Shown: positions 11,318 through 21,496, counted from the stretch's first letter. The stretch: DNA of 64,000 nt from Denitrificimonas caeni (GCF_905120345.1 NZ_CAJHOA010000001.1:558001-622000), one strand, 5' to 3'. A program made the numbers and translations. The notes: generated by a model not told the origin, from the letters alone.

Positions 11318-14300
11318 ATGGCCAACCATTTAGCACGTCAACAAGCCCTTCAAGAAGCACTACAGCAGCGGATCCTGGTGCTCGATGGCGGTATGGGTAC
11401 AATGATTCAAAGCCACAAACTGACTGAAGATGACTTTCGTGGCGAGCGCTTTGCCGACTGGCCACAAGATCTACAAGGTAATAACGACTTACTGATTTTG
11501 ACGCAAGCCAAACTGATTCAAGATATTGAGAAAGCCTATCTTGATGCTGGCGCTGACATTATAGAGACCAACACTTTTAACTCAACCCAAGTTTCGCAAG
11601 CGGATTATGGTTTAGAGTCCCTCGCTTATGAGTTGAACTTTGAAGGGGCGCGTATTGCTCGCGAAGTGGTCGATGCAAAAACCTTAGAAACACCGGATAA
11701 ACCACGCTTTGTTGCCGGCGTGCTGGGCCCAACCAGCCGCACGTGTTCGTTATCACCGGATGTGAATAACCCTGGCTTTCGTAACGTCACCTTTGATATT
11801 TTGGTTGAAAACTACAGCGAAGCCACGCGCGGCCTGATTAACGGCGGCGCTGACATTATTATGATCGAAACCATTTTCGATACACTGAATGCCAAAGCTG
11901 CAATTTTTGCGGTGGAAGGTGTTTTCGAAGAATTGGGGACCACTCTGCCGATTATGATTTCCGGCACTATTACTGATGCATCAGGACGTACGCTATCAGG
12001 GCAAACCACGGAAGCTTTTTGGAACTCAATACGCCACTGTAAACCCTTATCAGTAGGCTTAAACTGCGCTCTGGGTGCAAAAGAGTTGCGTCCGTACCTG
12101 CAAGAGTTATCGGAAAAAGCCGACACCTTTGTATCTGCCCACCCGAACGCTGGCCTACCCAACGCCTTTGCTGAGTACGATGAAACCCCAGCTGAAACTG
12201 CAGCAATGATCGAAGATTTTGCGGCCTCTGGCTTTTTAAATATCGTTGGCGGCTGCTGTGGTACCACGCCTGCGCATATCCGCGCCATTGCTGAAAAAGT
12301 AGCCCAGTATGCCCCACGGGTGATTCCAGATATCCCCAAGGCCTGCCGTTTATCAGGTCTTGAGCCTTTTACTATTGATCGTAAGTCACTGTTCGTAAAC
12401 GTTGGTGAGCGTACTAATATCACCGGTTCTGCTCGCTTTGCGCGCTTGATCCGTGAAGACAATTACACTGAAGCCCTCGCCGTTGCCTTGCAGCAAGTGG
12501 AGTCAGGCGCTCAGGTGATTGATATCAACATGGACGAAGGCATGCTCGACTCTAAAGCGGCCATGGTGACCTTCCTCAACCTGATCGCTGGTGAGCCGGA
12601 TATCTCGCGCGTACCAATCATGATTGACTCATCGAAATGGGACATTATTGAAGCTGGCCTGAAATGCATTCAAGGTAAAGGCATCGTTAACTCCATCTCA
12701 ATGAAAGAAGGCGTGGATGAGTTTATTAAGCACGCCAAACTCTGTCGTCGTTATGGTGCCGCCGTGGTGGTGATGGCCTTTGATGAACAAGGTCAAGCCG
12801 ATACTGCAGCACGTAAGCAAGAAATTTGTGCGCGCTCCTACGACATTTTGGTCAACCAAGTCGGCTTCCCGCCAGAAGATATTATTTTTGATGCCAATAT
12901 CTTTGCCGTGGCCACCGGTATTGAAGAGCACAACAACTACGCCGTTGACTTCATCGAAGCCTGTGCGTGGATTCGCGACAACCTGCCGTACGCCTTAACC
13001 TCAGGCGGCGTCTCCAACGTATCCTTCTCCTTCCGCGGCAATAATCCGGTGCGTGAAGCGATTCACTCAGTGTTCCTTTACTACGCCATTCAGAATGGCC
13101 TAACGATGGGCATCGTCAACGCCGGTCAGCTAGAAATTTACGACCAGATCCCTGCAGACCTGCGCAACAAAGTAGAAGATGTCATTCTTAACCGCCACCC
13201 TGGTTCGATGGAAGCACTATTAGCGATTGCTGAAGACTATCGTGGTGATGGTTCGATCAAAGAAGTTGAAACTGAAGAATGGCGCAGCCTGCCAGTGAAT
13301 CAGCGTTTAGAGCACGCTCTCGTCAAAGGCATCACCCAGTGGATCGTTGAAGACACTGAAGAGTCGCGTCAGCAGTTTGCTCGCCCGATTGAAGTGATTG
13401 AAGGCCCGTTGATGTCGGGGATGAATATCGTTGGCGACCTGTTCGGCAGCGGTAAAATGTTCCTACCGCAAGTGGTTAAATCGGCACGCGTGATGAAGCA
13501 AGCGGTTGCGCACTTAGTGCCCTTTATAGATGCTGAGAAAGGTGACAAACCTGAAGCCAAGGGTAAAATCCTGATGGCGACGGTAAAAGGCGATGTACAC
13601 GATATTGGTAAAAACATTGTCGCAGTGGTGCTCGGTTGCAATGGCTATGACATTGTTGACCTTGGCGTGATGGTACCGGCAGATAAAATTCTCAAAACCG
13701 CTATTGCAGAAAAATGCGACATCATTGGTTTGTCAGGCTTGATCACCCCATCACTGGACGAAATGGTTAACGTTGCTAAAGAAATGCAACGACAAAACTT
13801 CCATCTGCCGTTGTTAATTGGCGGCGCGACCACCTCAAAAGCGCATACAGCGGTTAAAGTTGACCCCAACTACAGCAATGATGCGGTGGTCTATGTCACC
13901 GATGCATCACGCGCAGTGGGCGTAGTAACCACTTTGCTGTCTAAAGAACTTAAGCCTGAATATACCCGTAAGATTCGCGAAGAGTACGCAGAAATCCGTG
14001 AGCGCATTGCCGCTCGTAGTGTGCGCACTAAGCGCCTGACCTATGAGCAAGCCTTGGCCAATAAGCCAAAATTTGCCTGGGATACTTATCAGGCTCCCAA
14101 GCCGAATGTGGCAGGCACGCAGCGTCTCTATAATATCGATTTAACCGTGCTTGCAGAATATATTGATTGGACGCCATTCTTTATTTCTTGGAACTTAGTC
14201 GGCAAATACCCGCGTATTTTCAAAGATGAAGTAGTCGGCGAAGCAGCGCAAACGTTATTCGATGAAGCTCAAGTTCTGTTGAAAAAAATGATTGATGAAA

Positions 14301-15010
14301 ATCTGATTGAAGCACGTGCGACTTTTGCTTTCTGGCCAGCCAATCAAGTCAATCACGATGATATCGAACTGTATGATGACGCTGGCGAGCCGATCGCTAT
14401 GTTGCATCATCTACGTCAGCAAATTGAAAAAACCGATGGCAAGCCAAATATGTGCTTAGCTGACTTTGTCGCGCCGAAAGACAGCGGTGTGACCGATTAT
14501 ATTGGTGGCTTTATTGTGACCTCAGGCATTGGTGTCGACGAACTGGCTAAGTCGTATCAAGCACAAGGCGACGACTACAATGCCATTATGGTGCAAGCCC
14601 TTGCTGACCGCTTGGCTGAAGCCTGTGCCGAATGGTTACATCAGCAAGTGCGCACCCACTACTGGGGTTACGATACGGCAGAAGAGCTGAGCAACGACGA
14701 ACTGATCCGCGAGAAGTACAAAGGCATTCGTCCGGCACCTGGCTACCCTGCCTGCCCTGATCACACCGAAAAGGGTACGTTATTTGAGCTGCTTGATCCC
14801 AACCAAGACTTCGGTGTGACGATGACCGAGCATTATGCGATGTTCCCCACCGCCGCGGTTAGCGGTTGGTATTTCGCCCACCCTGAAGCGCAATATTTTG
14901 CCGTTGGTAAAATTGAAAAAGATCAAGTCGAAAGTTACGCGCAACGCCGCAAAGATGATCTGGAGTACACCGAACGCTGGCTCAGTCCTGCGCTAGGCTA
15001 CGACGAGTAA
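11318..15010 (+). CDS. metH: Cobalamin-dependent methionine synthase
   Basis: Transfers methyl from 5-methyl-THF via methylcobalamin to homocysteine. The 1230 residues give the full four-module enzyme: homocysteine domain with zinc cysteines in LNCALGA and GGCCGTTP; pterin-binding domain ([15 protein letters not shown] onward); B12 cap and Rossmann module with the cobalt-ligand histidine in DVHDIGKNI; and the C-terminal AdoMet reactivation domain with [12 protein letters not shown]. An AGGTAGAG ribosome site precedes the ATG. The 167-base leader shows no recognisable B12-box or SAH riboswitch. It stands alone, closed by its own terminator. Confidence 0.98.
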   Translation: MANHLARQQALQEALQQRILVLDGGMGTMIQSHKLTEDDFRGERFADWPQDLQGNNDLLILTQAKLIQDIEKAYLDAGADIIETNTFNSTQVSQADYGLESLAYELNFEGARIAREVVDAKTLETPDKPRFVAGVLGPTSRTCSLSPDVNNPGFRNVTFDILVENYSEATRGLINGGADIIMIETIFDTLNAKAAIFAVEGVFEELGTTLPIMISGTITDASGRTLSGQTTEAFWNSIRHCKPLSVGLNCALGAKELRPYLQELSEKADTFVSAHPNAGLPNAFAEYDETPAETAAMIEDFAASGFLNIVGGCCGTTPAHIRAIAEKVAQYAPRVIPDIPKACRLSGLEPFTIDRKSLFVNVGERTNITGSARFARLIREDNYTEALAVALQQVESGAQVIDINMDEGMLDSKAAMVTFLNLIAGEPDISRVPIMIDSSKWDIIEAGLKCIQGKGIVNSISMKEGVDEFIKHAKLCRRYGAAVVVMAFDEQGQADTAARKQEICARSYDILVNQVGFPPEDIIFDANIFAVATGIEEHNNYAVDFIEACAWIRDNLPYALTSGGVSNVSFSFRGNNPVREAIHSVFLYYAIQNGLTMGIVNAGQLEIYDQIPADLRNKVEDVILNRHPGSMEALLAIAEDYRGDGSIKEVETEEWRSLPVNQRLEHALVKGITQWIVEDTEESRQQFARPIEVIEGPLMSGMNIVGDLFGSGKMFLPQVVKSARVMKQAVAHLVPFIDAEKGDKPEAKGKILMATVKGDVHDIGKNIVAVVLGCNGYDIVDLGVMVPADKILKTAIAEKCDIIGLSGLITPSLDEMVNVAKEMQRQNFHLPLLIGGATTSKAHTAVKVDPNYSNDAVVYVTDASRAVGVVTTLLSKELKPEYTRKIREEYAEIRERIAARSVRTKRLTYEQALANKPKFAWDTYQAPKPNVAGTQRLYNIDLTVLAEYIDWTPFFISWNLVGKYPRIFKDEVVGEAAQTLFDEAQVLLKKMIDENLIEARATFAFWPANQVNHDDIELYDDAGEPIAMLHHLRQQIEKTDGKPNMCLADFVAPKDSGVTDYIGGFIVTSGIGVDELAKSYQAQGDDYNAIMVQALADRLAEACAEWLHQQVRTHYWGYDTAEELSNDELIREKYKGIRPAPGYPACPDHTEKGTLFELLDPNQDFGVTMTEHYAMFPTAAVSGWYFAHPEAQYFAVGKIEKDQVESYAQRRKDDLEYTERWLSPALGYDE

Positions 15011-15017
15011 AAACTTT

Positions 15018-15050
15018 GGTGGGCGGCATTTGTGCTGCCCACCTATTTTA
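15018..15050 (+). terminator. Rho-independent terminator of metH
   Basis: Stem GGTGGGC (15018-15024) with GCCCACC (15037-15043), extended inside by GCA/TGC across one mismatch, followed by CTATTTTA. It lies 8 bases past the metH stop. Confidence 0.8.
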
Positions 15051-15108
15051 CTGAGCTGACTCTACACGCAACCCGTTCAGCACCCTCCTTATATCAAAAA
15101 AGAATCAT

Positions 15109-15139
15109 CTTATGATAAATAATTACTTTATCGCATAAG
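15109..15139. promoter_or_regulatory. AT-rich inverted repeat upstream of cysI (possible CysB-type operator)
   Basis: Arms CTTATG (15109-15114) and CATAAG (15134-15139), with ATAAA and TTTAT continuing the symmetry inward across a 2-base offset. It lies about 75-105 bases before the cysI start, a plausible place for an activator site. CysB regulates sulfite reductase genes in gammaproteobacteria; assigning this repeat to CysB is inference only. Confidence 0.4.
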
Positions 15140-15212
15140 CAATAATTGTTACTGTAGCCTCTATTCTGCACACCATGCCATACGCTTACAGCGGCTTGAT
15201 ACAGGGACACCC

Positions 15213-16871
15213 ATGTATATTTACGACCACTACGATCAACAAATCGTTGAAGATCGCGTCAAACAATTTCGCGATCAAACCCGCCGTTATTTTGCTGGCG
15301 AACTCTCTGAAGACGAATACTTACCACTGCGTTTGCAAAATGGTCTTTACGTACAACGCCATGCACCGATGCTGCGCATTGCCGTGCCTTATGGTCTGTT
15401 GGCGACTAAGCAGCTACGCATGCTCGCGCATATCACCCGCAAGTACGACAAAGGCTATGCGCATATAACTACGCGCACCAACGTCCAGCTAAACTGGCCG
15501 GCGCTGGAAGATGTACCCGATATTTTAGATGATTTGGCCAGTGTGCAAATGCACGCCATCCAAACCAGTGGTAACTGCATCCGTAACACCACCACCGATC
15601 AGTTTGCCGGCGTTGCCCGCGATGAGCGTATTGACCCACGCCCTTGGTGTGAAATTATTCGCCAGTGGTCAACCTTTCACCCAGAGTTTGCCCGTTTACC
15701 GCGTAAATTTAAAATTGCGGTGAATGGTTGTACGCTCGACCGTGCAGCCATTGAAGTACACGATATCGGTCTGGAAGCGCTGCATAATGCCGCCGGCGAG
15801 CTTGGCTTTCGCGTCCTCGTAGGCGGTGGTTTAGGCCGCACTCCGATTGTCGGTAGCTGCATCAATGAGTTTTTACCTTGGCAACATCTACTCAGTTACC
15901 TAGAAGCCATCTTACGGGTCTATAACCGCTTTGGTCGTCGTGATAACAAGTTTAAAGCGCGGATTAAAATACTCGTCAAAGCACTGTCACCTGCGGTATT
16001 TGCTGAGCGTGTAGCTGAAGAATGGGCACACTTAAAAGATGGTCCGATCACCCTGATTGAAGAAGAAGTCGAGCGCGTTTCTAAACACTTTACTGATCCA
16101 GCTTACCTCGATCTTAGCGATCAAGACGCCGAGCTTGCCGCATTAGATGTAGCACACCCTGGCTTTGCTCGCTGGCGCAGTCGTAACGTCGTCGCCCACA
16201 AAAAGCCAGGCTATGCTGCGGTGACTTTATCACTGAAGAAAACCGGTATTGCTCCGGGAGATGTCACTGAAAAGCAGCTGGATACTATTGCTGATTTAGC
16301 CGATAAATACAGTTTTTCTGAAGTACGCAATACTCATGAGCAAAACATCGTGCTGGCTGATGTAGAACAAAGCAAACTCTTTGAGCTCTGGGAGCAACTG
16401 CGTGAACATGGCTTTGCCACCCCTAACATTGGCCTGCTGACTGACATTATTTGCTGCCCTGGTGGCGATTTCTGTGCTCTAGCCAACGCAAAATCAATCC
16501 CCGTCGCAGAAGCAATTCAAGAGCGTTTTGATAATCTCGATTATTTATTCGATATCGGCAATCTTGATCTAAATATCTCTGGTTGCATGAACGCCTGTGG
16601 TCATCACCATATTGGTCATATCGGCATCCTCGGTGTTGACAAAAAAGGTGAAGAATTTTATCAAGTGTCACTCGGTGGCAGCAGCGGTCGCCAAGCCAGC
16701 TTAGGAAAAATACTCGGCCCCTCCTTCGCCCAAGATATTATGCCTGATGTCATCAGCAAATTGATTGATGTCTATATCGAACATCGAACCCCAGAAGAAC
16801 AATTTATTGATACCTTCCAACGCATTGGCATCAATACATTTAAGGAGCGCGTTTATGCCAGCAATCATTAA
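15213..16871 (+). CDS. cysI: Sulfite reductase, siroheme/4Fe-4S hemoprotein subunit
   Basis: Reduces sulfite to sulfide for cysteine synthesis. The 552-residue protein has the duplicated nitrite/sulfite-reductase fold. The siroheme/cluster ligands are in CCPGGDFC (C-x5-C) and GCMNACG (C-x3-C) near residues 410-470, and TSGNCIRN and TTRTNVQLNW match conserved substrate and siroheme contacts. The form is that of Pseudomonas CysI, which works without a fused flavoprotein. The last 17 bases overlap the next gene, whose DUF934 product is a regular partner. Confidence 0.96.
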   Translation: MYIYDHYDQQIVEDRVKQFRDQTRRYFAGELSEDEYLPLRLQNGLYVQRHAPMLRIAVPYGLLATKQLRMLAHITRKYDKGYAHITTRTNVQLNWPALEDVPDILDDLASVQMHAIQTSGNCIRNTTTDQFAGVARDERIDPRPWCEIIRQWSTFHPEFARLPRKFKIAVNGCTLDRAAIEVHDIGLEALHNAAGELGFRVLVGGGLGRTPIVGSCINEFLPWQHLLSYLEAILRVYNRFGRRDNKFKARIKILVKALSPAVFAERVAEEWAHLKDGPITLIEEEVERVSKHFTDPAYLDLSDQDAELAALDVAHPGFARWRSRNVVAHKKPGYAAVTLSLKKTGIAPGDVTEKQLDTIADLADKYSFSEVRNTHEQNIVLADVEQSKLFELWEQLREHGFATPNIGLLTDIICCPGGDFCALANAKSIPVAEAIQERFDNLDYLFDIGNLDLNISGCMNACGHHHIGHIGILGVDKKGEEFYQVSLGGSSGRQASLGKILGPSFAQDIMPDVISKLIDVYIEHRTPEEQFIDTFQRIGINTFKERVYASNH

Positions 16872-17352
16872 GAACAATCAAGTCGTCGATGATCAATGGA
16901 CACTGCTCGAAGCTGATGCGCAACTGGAGCAAGCACTGCACACCCAGCAGGCGATTATTCCTTTGGCGCTATGGCAACAACATAAAGAACAACTACAAGC
17001 AGTCCAGCCATTAGGTATTTGGCTGGAAGCCGGCCAAGCGATCGAGGACATAGTGGACGATCTGACGCACTTTGCCGTGATTGCATTAAACTTCCCAGCA
17101 TTCACTGACGGTAGACACTTTAGCAGCGCGCGTCTTTTGCGCGAGCGTTACAGCTACAATGGCGAAATTCGTGCCATTGGTGATGTGTTGCGTGATCAAC
17201 TGTTCTTTATGCAGCGTTGTGGCTTTGATGCTTATGCGATACGCACTGATCGCTGCCCGACTGATGCATTACAAAGCCTTACGGAACTATCGGTCACTTA
17301 TCAAGCCGCTCACGATCAAAGCCTGCCTTTATACCGTCGCCGCTCGGCGTAG
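16855..17352 (+). CDS. DUF934 protein, CysI-associated
   Basis: A 165-residue DUF934 family protein. The ATG at 16855 has AAGGAG 8 bases upstream, inside the 3' end of cysI, so the two are translationally coupled. Recognised features are LGIWLEAGQAIEDIVDDLTH and FPAFTDGRHFSSARLLRER, the latter diagnostic of the family. DUF934 genes sit beside cysI in Pseudomonas and many proteobacteria and are usually annotated as sulfite-reduction partners; the biochemical role is not established. No signal peptide or metal motif is seen. Confidence 0.92.
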   Translation: MPAIIKNNQVVDDQWTLLEADAQLEQALHTQQAIIPLALWQQHKEQLQAVQPLGIWLEAGQAIEDIVDDLTHFAVIALNFPAFTDGRHFSSARLLRERYSYNGEIRAIGDVLRDQLFFMQRCGFDAYAIRTDRCPTDALQSLTELSVTYQAAHDQSLPLYRRRSA

Positions 17353-17584
17353 CCACTTGACCTCAGTAATACGTATATTCTCTGGCAAGCGCAGTCATGG
17401 ATGGTTGCGCTCAGCTCTACACTAGCGATTCTGTCAAGACGACATCTCGCCTCGCCACCCTTCCTAACAAAACGTCTCGAATCCATAGCAGCTGTGAGTG
17501 CATGAGTACTCACATACTCGAACTCAGCATTTACTTAATGGATGTTTTAGACAACAAATTATAATACATTTTTAATAGGCATAA

Positions 17585-17609
17585 AAAACCCCAGACTAGC
17601 TGGGGCTTT
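17585..17609 (-). terminator. Bidirectional intrinsic terminator (oprF and DUF934)
   Basis: Stem CCCCAG (17589-17594) with CTGGGG (17600-17605), loop ACTAG. The minus strand continues into a run of six T and the plus strand into CTTTTAT, so it can end both the oprF transcript and the cysI-DUF934 transcript. The rest of the 272-base gap shows no other recognised element. Confidence 0.88.
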
Positions 17610-17624
17610 TATCACACAGGCTAA

Positions 17625-18605
17625 TTACTCAGCTTGTGCTTCTACAGATGCTTCTACGCGACGGTTAATAGCGCGACCTTCGCTTGTAGCGTTATCAGCA
17701 ACTGGACGCTCTTTACCGTAACCAACTGCGTTAACACGATTAGCTTCTACGCCAAACTTGTTAACCAAAGTATCACGTACTGCACCAGCACGACGCTCTG
17801 ATAGTTTTTGGTTGTAAGTAGCGTTACCAACTGAGTCAGTGTGACCTTCAACAGTTGTCGCTGTTTCTGGGAACTGCTTCATGAACTCAGCTAAGTTTTC
17901 GATATCGCTGTAGCTGTCTTGTTTAACGTCAGCTTTGTCAAAATCAAATTTAACATCAAGCTCAACGCGGACAGACTCTGCTTCAACTTCTTCGTAAACA
18001 ACTGGCTCAACTGGAGCTTCTACTACTGGCTCAACATAAGGTGCAGCTGCAGGCTTAGTGCTACCACCGAAGTTCATACCAACACCAACGCCGGCCATCC
18101 ACTCAGACTGGTGGTTATCAAAACCGTGCATGCCGTCAACGCTTGCTTTAGCAAACAAGTTTTCAGTGACGTAGTATTTAACACCCGCACCAATGTTTGC
18201 AAAAGTAGTGTGGTCACGACCAGTACGTAAGCCTACGTTGCTGATGCTCTGGTGACCCATACCTGCAGACAGGTAAGGACGCAGACCAACACCTGGCGTA
18301 CCAAAGTGGTATACAGCATCAAGTGAGCTCAAGTTGCCCTTAACATTCTTGTTGCCAGTGTTATTAGTAGAACGGATATCGTGGTATTCACCGTACGATA
18401 GATTTAATGAAACATCTTCCGTCAAGAAGTAACCAACAGAACCACCAAATAGGTTACCGTTATCCATATTACGGGTGCTATCAGTAAAGTAACGCTTAGC
18501 GAATACTTCTGTTTCAACCGCACCTTGGCCTTGGGCGAAAACGCCGAAGGATGATGCAGCAAGCAGAGAACCAATGGCTAAACCCAAGGTGCTTTTTAGT
18601 TTCAT
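17625..18605 (-). CDS. oprF: Major outer membrane porin OprF
   Basis: OmpA-family protein of Pseudomonas that gives non-specific, slow permeability and links the outer membrane to peptidoglycan. The 326 residues comprise a signal peptide (cleavage near VFA-QG), an N-terminal eight-strand barrel to about residue 185, a proline/valine/glutamate-rich linker (about 186-215), and a C-terminal OmpA domain with TVEGHTDSVGN and NQKLSERRA. It is shorter than PAO1 OprF (about 350) and contains no cysteine, whereas PAO1 OprF has four in the linker region. The gene follows sigX, its known activator, by 74 bases. A GAGG lies about 10 bases before the ATG. Confidence 0.96.
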   Translation of the reverse strand: MKLKSTLGLAIGSLLAASSFGVFAQGQGAVETEVFAKRYFTDSTRNMDNGNLFGGSVGYFLTEDVSLNLSYGEYHDIRSTNNTGNKNVKGNLSSLDAVYHFGTPGVGLRPYLSAGMGHQSISNVGLRTGRDHTTFANIGAGVKYYVTENLFAKASVDGMHGFDNHQSEWMAGVGVGMNFGGSTKPAAAPYVEPVVEAPVEPVVYEEVEAESVRVELDVKFDFDKADVKQDSYSDIENLAEFMKQFPETATTVEGHTDSVGNATYNQKLSERRAGAVRDTLVNKFGVEANRVNAVGYGKERPVADNATSEGRAINRRVEASVEAQAE

Positions 18606-18679
18606 GTTATAAAATCCTCATCATTTTTCTTAGTTTAAATCCAGTGCAGCAAATAACTACCCGTTGCACCTTAAAACAT

Positions 18680-19267
18680 TTAGTCTTCTATTATATGCGA
18701 AAAGTTCTCGCGTAGTCGATCTATTGCGCGTTTATAACGCATTTTTGTTGCGCTTAAGCCCAAATGCATAATACTTGCAATATCTTGGAACTCAAGTTCT
18801 GCGACAAAACGTAAAATAATAATTTCCCGATCAATGGTATTCACCCCAACCAACCAGCGATCCAAATCATTATTTTTAGTGTCTATTGGCTCTGGCTCTA
18901 TCTCCTCATCTAATGGATTCAAGCTTAAAGCATCAAATAAGCGACGCTTACGGCGATCTTTTCGATACTGAGTAGTGCACTCATTATAAGTAATACTATA
19001 CAACCATGTTTTAAATTTTGATTTACCTTCAAATTTCTTTAGACCATATAGCACTTTAAGCATAATTTCTTGACTGACATCATCGGCATCACGATCATTA
19101 CCTAGGTAACGCGCGCATACATTGAATAAAGTTCGCTGATAGCGACGCATCAACTCTTCGTATGCTCGGGTCACATGGAACAATTCATTTTTGGCATGCT
19201 CCACAAGCTCCTCATCGCTGAGTTCCTGTGGCACATAACGCTGATAAGGCACTTTTATGTCAGTCAA
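18680..19267 (-). CDS. sigX: ECF sigma factor SigX
   Basis: Extracytoplasmic-function sigma factor of 195 residues that in Pseudomonas drives oprF and genes of fatty acid synthesis and envelope homeostasis. Region 2 is seen in FNVCARYLGNDRDADDVSQE and TWLYSITYNECTTQYRKDRR; region 4 in FQDIASIMHLGLSATKMRYK. The start used is a TTG at 19265-19267, which places the N-terminus as in PAO1 SigX; a GTG five codons on is the alternative. Neither has a visible Shine-Dalgarno sequence, which suggests weak or controlled translation. No anti-sigma gene is adjacent, as in Pseudomonas, where cmpX precedes it. Confidence 0.95.
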   Translation of the reverse strand: MTDIKVPYQRYVPQELSDEELVEHAKNELFHVTRAYEELMRRYQRTLFNVCARYLGNDRDADDVSQEIMLKVLYGLKKFEGKSKFKTWLYSITYNECTTQYRKDRRKRRLFDALSLNPLDEEIEPEPIDTKNNDLDRWLVGVNTIDREIIILRFVAELEFQDIASIMHLGLSATKMRYKRAIDRLRENFSHIIED

Positions 19268-19345
19268 AAAAAATAAAACCGGCTATCAAAATAAATACTG
19301 CGGACAACGATATGGAGCATCGTCAGGTAAGCCTTACGTAAAAAC

Positions 19346-20170
19346 TTAACGGCTTGTTACTTTTTGCTCAAGCAACACGCGGTTGGCAATATAAAACCAC
19401 TCGCCATCCTCATTGACTAAGATTGTTTTAACCGTCCCCATTTCCTCAATACGTCCTTCTACATCACCAACCTGAACATTCTGACCCAGCTCATAAAGTT
19501 CCCGCACATAAATTCCAGCGATGATCTGTCCTGCAATATCTTTACTGGCTAAGCCTAACGACAACGCACTGGCCAGACCAATGGTCAAAAGAACAATCAC
19601 TACAACATAGTTCAGCAATTCAGCTTTGATTTCTAACTGACCAATCGCCACCGAAACACTGATAATAATAATCATGCCTTGCACGATACGCCCAAGGCCA
19701 GCGGCATACTCCAACCTAACCCCTTCTGCGGCGCCTCTAACCATAGTGTTAAGTAGCTGTGCTAATAAAATACCGGCCAGCAAAACCAACGCTGCAGCAA
19801 ACATTTTCGGCAGATACAACGCCAACACATCCAAGGTGGCGGATACACGCTCAAGACCCAACGACTCAGCCGCTGAGATTAAGAAAATCAGCAGAACAAA
19901 CCAATAAACAATTTTACCAATCAGTGTTGAAACTTGGGCTTTAATACCAATACGCGACAGCAACTTGGTTAAGCCGGTACCGCTCATTAAACGATCCAAA
20001 CCAAACTTAGCCAAAAGCTTAGATAATAAGGTGTCTAACAGCTTAGCGGCCAAAAAGCCTAAAATAACTAAAATTAACGCGCCAAATAGATTCGGAATAA
20101 AATTGGCTATTTTGATCCACAAACCGCTCATAGCACCGACTAAATTTTGTGTCCAGGAATCAAGTTGCAT
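19346..20170 (-). CDS. cmpX: CmpX, small-conductance mechanosensitive channel-like membrane protein
   Basis: A 274-residue inner membrane protein with about five hydrophobic segments and a short MscS-like beta domain at the C-terminus (QNVQVGDVEGRIEEMGTVKT). The N-terminal half has conserved TM-helix repeats (IPNLFGALILVILGFLAAKL and YLPKMFAAALVLLAGILLAQ). In Pseudomonas CmpX modulates SigX activity and envelope stress. It starts 2 bases after the crfX stop, so translation is coupled, and leads into sigX after 78 bases. Confidence 0.93.
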   Translation of the reverse strand: MQLDSWTQNLVGAMSGLWIKIANFIPNLFGALILVILGFLAAKLLDTLLSKLLAKFGLDRLMSGTGLTKLLSRIGIKAQVSTLIGKIVYWFVLLIFLISAAESLGLERVSATLDVLALYLPKMFAAALVLLAGILLAQLLNTMVRGAAEGVRLEYAAGLGRIVQGMIIIISVSVAIGQLEIKAELLNYVVVIVLLTIGLASALSLGLASKDIAGQIIAGIYVRELYELGQNVQVGDVEGRIEEMGTVKTILVNEDGEWFYIANRVLLEQKVTSR

Positions 20171-20172
20171 AG

Positions 20173-20418
20173 TTAATCAGCCTTATTAACAGTATTTTTA
20201 TCAGATAAATTTGAAACCGGTTTTAGATGCTCTGAGCCACTGCTTAAACCAATTAAAACTGACTCTAGGGCACGGCCAAATAAGCTAAACACCGCGCCAG
20301 CACCCAGCTGCCGATTGGCTTTTTTAAGCACCTTATCCAGCGACACATCATTATATGCCTGTACTTCTGATGTCTTAAGCATATCGCGCAGCGACTGCTC
20401 AAAAGGATCCTGCATCAT
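20173..20418 (-). CDS. crfX: CrfX, small cmpX-associated protein
   Basis: A soluble protein of about 81 residues beginning MMQDPFEQSLRDMLK. In Pseudomonas the crfX gene lies between cmaX and cmpX, exactly as here, and the product is linked to the SigX/CmpX envelope circuit; its molecular role is unknown. Two adjacent ATG codons (20418 and 20415) are both possible starts, with only a distant AGGA upstream; the frame also allows an upstream TTG. No membrane segment or catalytic motif is visible. Confidence 0.88.
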   Translation of the reverse strand: MMQDPFEQSLRDMLKTSEVQAYNDVSLDKVLKKANRQLGAGAVFSLFGRALESVLIGLSSGSEHLKPVSNLSDKNTVNKAD

Positions 20419-20475
20419 AATCAGTGTCAATCCTGTGTACAGAGTTTGGTGGAGGCAGACTATTGTCTTACTTCA

Positions 20476-21471
20476 TTATACCCAGCGCAGCCAGCGAAAA
20501 AATAGCCACTGACCAACGGCGAGTCCGCCCAACAACAAGCAGGCAATTAAAAAACCGTGCGTCTGCTCAGCGCCGGGTATACCGCCAACATTAATACCTA
20601 ATAATCCAGTAAAAAACGACATTGGTAAGAAGAAGCCCGTAATAATCGCCAACATATACATGGTGTGACTCATTCGCTCATTACGTCGACGATGCTCTGT
20701 CTCAAGAATCAAGCCAATACGCTCACGGGTTAATTCTAACTCTTCAAGGTGCAATGTTAGGCGGTTATTCAGCTCATTCCAATACATGGCATCATCACTG
20801 AAAATCCACGTCTCTTGGATTCGCATAAAAGCCGCAAAAACATCCCTTTGTGGCGCTAAAAAACGGCGTAAATTAGCCGCCTGTCGACGCGCTTGTAACA
20901 TCACTAAAGGCTCTGGCATGTAGCGTTGATCAGTATCTGCACGCGCTTCTACTTGATCCACGGTATCGGCCAATTGACTGACAACGCTTTCAACTCGATC
21001 AGTCAAACTTTCCGCAAAAAACAACAGCATTTCTGAAGTATTTTTTGGTCCTAGACCTTTCTCGAAGGCTTTAATCAGCTCATCAGTAACTTGCACCGGT
21101 CGCTGCCGTAGCGAATAAATGCGCTGCGCATTAGCGAAAATACGCAATGAAATCATATCCTCAGGATCAGCATGAGAATTTAGGTTGATGGCACGCAAAA
21201 ACAACAACAGCTCTTGATTTTCTAAACGTAATAAACGAGGACGCGTATTCTCTTCAAGTAAAAGATCACAGATAAATTCATTTAAGCCACTGTTTTCACG
21301 CAGCCATTGCTCCGTATGTTGATGACTACGCTCCCAGTGCAACCAAAGACTTTCTTGCTCTGCCAGCTGTAAACCAAACAACTGGATAAAACTAACACTC
21401 TGCGCTGAACCTTTGCCATCAAGAACAAAAGCATGCAGCAAGCCTTGGCTCAATCGGTCAGAATGCTGCAT
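20476..21471 (-). CDS. cmaX: CmaX, CorA/ZntB-type divalent metal transporter
   Basis: A 331-residue member of the CorA/2-TM-GxN superfamily: a long cytosolic domain and two C-terminal transmembrane helices (MYMLAIITGFFLPMSFFTGL and GFLIACLLLGGLAVGQWLFF). The signature reads GIN (LLGINVGGIPG) rather than the GMN of CorA magnesium channels; GxN variants followed by GGIPG are typical of ZntB. Zinc or other cation movement is therefore as likely as magnesium. The ATG at 21471 is used; a TTG four codons earlier (21483) with an AGG upstream is also possible. It follows rraA by a few bases. Confidence 0.88.
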   Translation of the reverse strand: MQHSDRLSQGLLHAFVLDGKGSAQSVSFIQLFGLQLAEQESLWLHWERSHQHTEQWLRENSGLNEFICDLLLEENTRPRLLRLENQELLLFLRAINLNSHADPEDMISLRIFANAQRIYSLRQRPVQVTDELIKAFEKGLGPKNTSEMLLFFAESLTDRVESVVSQLADTVDQVEARADTDQRYMPEPLVMLQARRQAANLRRFLAPQRDVFAAFMRIQETWIFSDDAMYWNELNNRLTLHLEELELTRERIGLILETEHRRRNERMSHTMYMLAIITGFFLPMSFFTGLLGINVGGIPGAEQTHGFLIACLLLGGLAVGQWLFFRWLRWV

Positions 21472-21496
21472 GCTTGAAGTCAAGAGTATTAACCTG

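Noticed and set aside
11812-12462. 216-codon open frame antisense to metH
   Set aside because: It lies fully inside the strongly conserved metH reading frame, has no ribosome site and no recognisable domain; it is a mirror of codon bias.
18606-18679. SigX-type promoter of oprF
   Set aside because: A TGCAAC-like -35 is present, but no matching -10 at the right distance could be seen, so no site is claimed.
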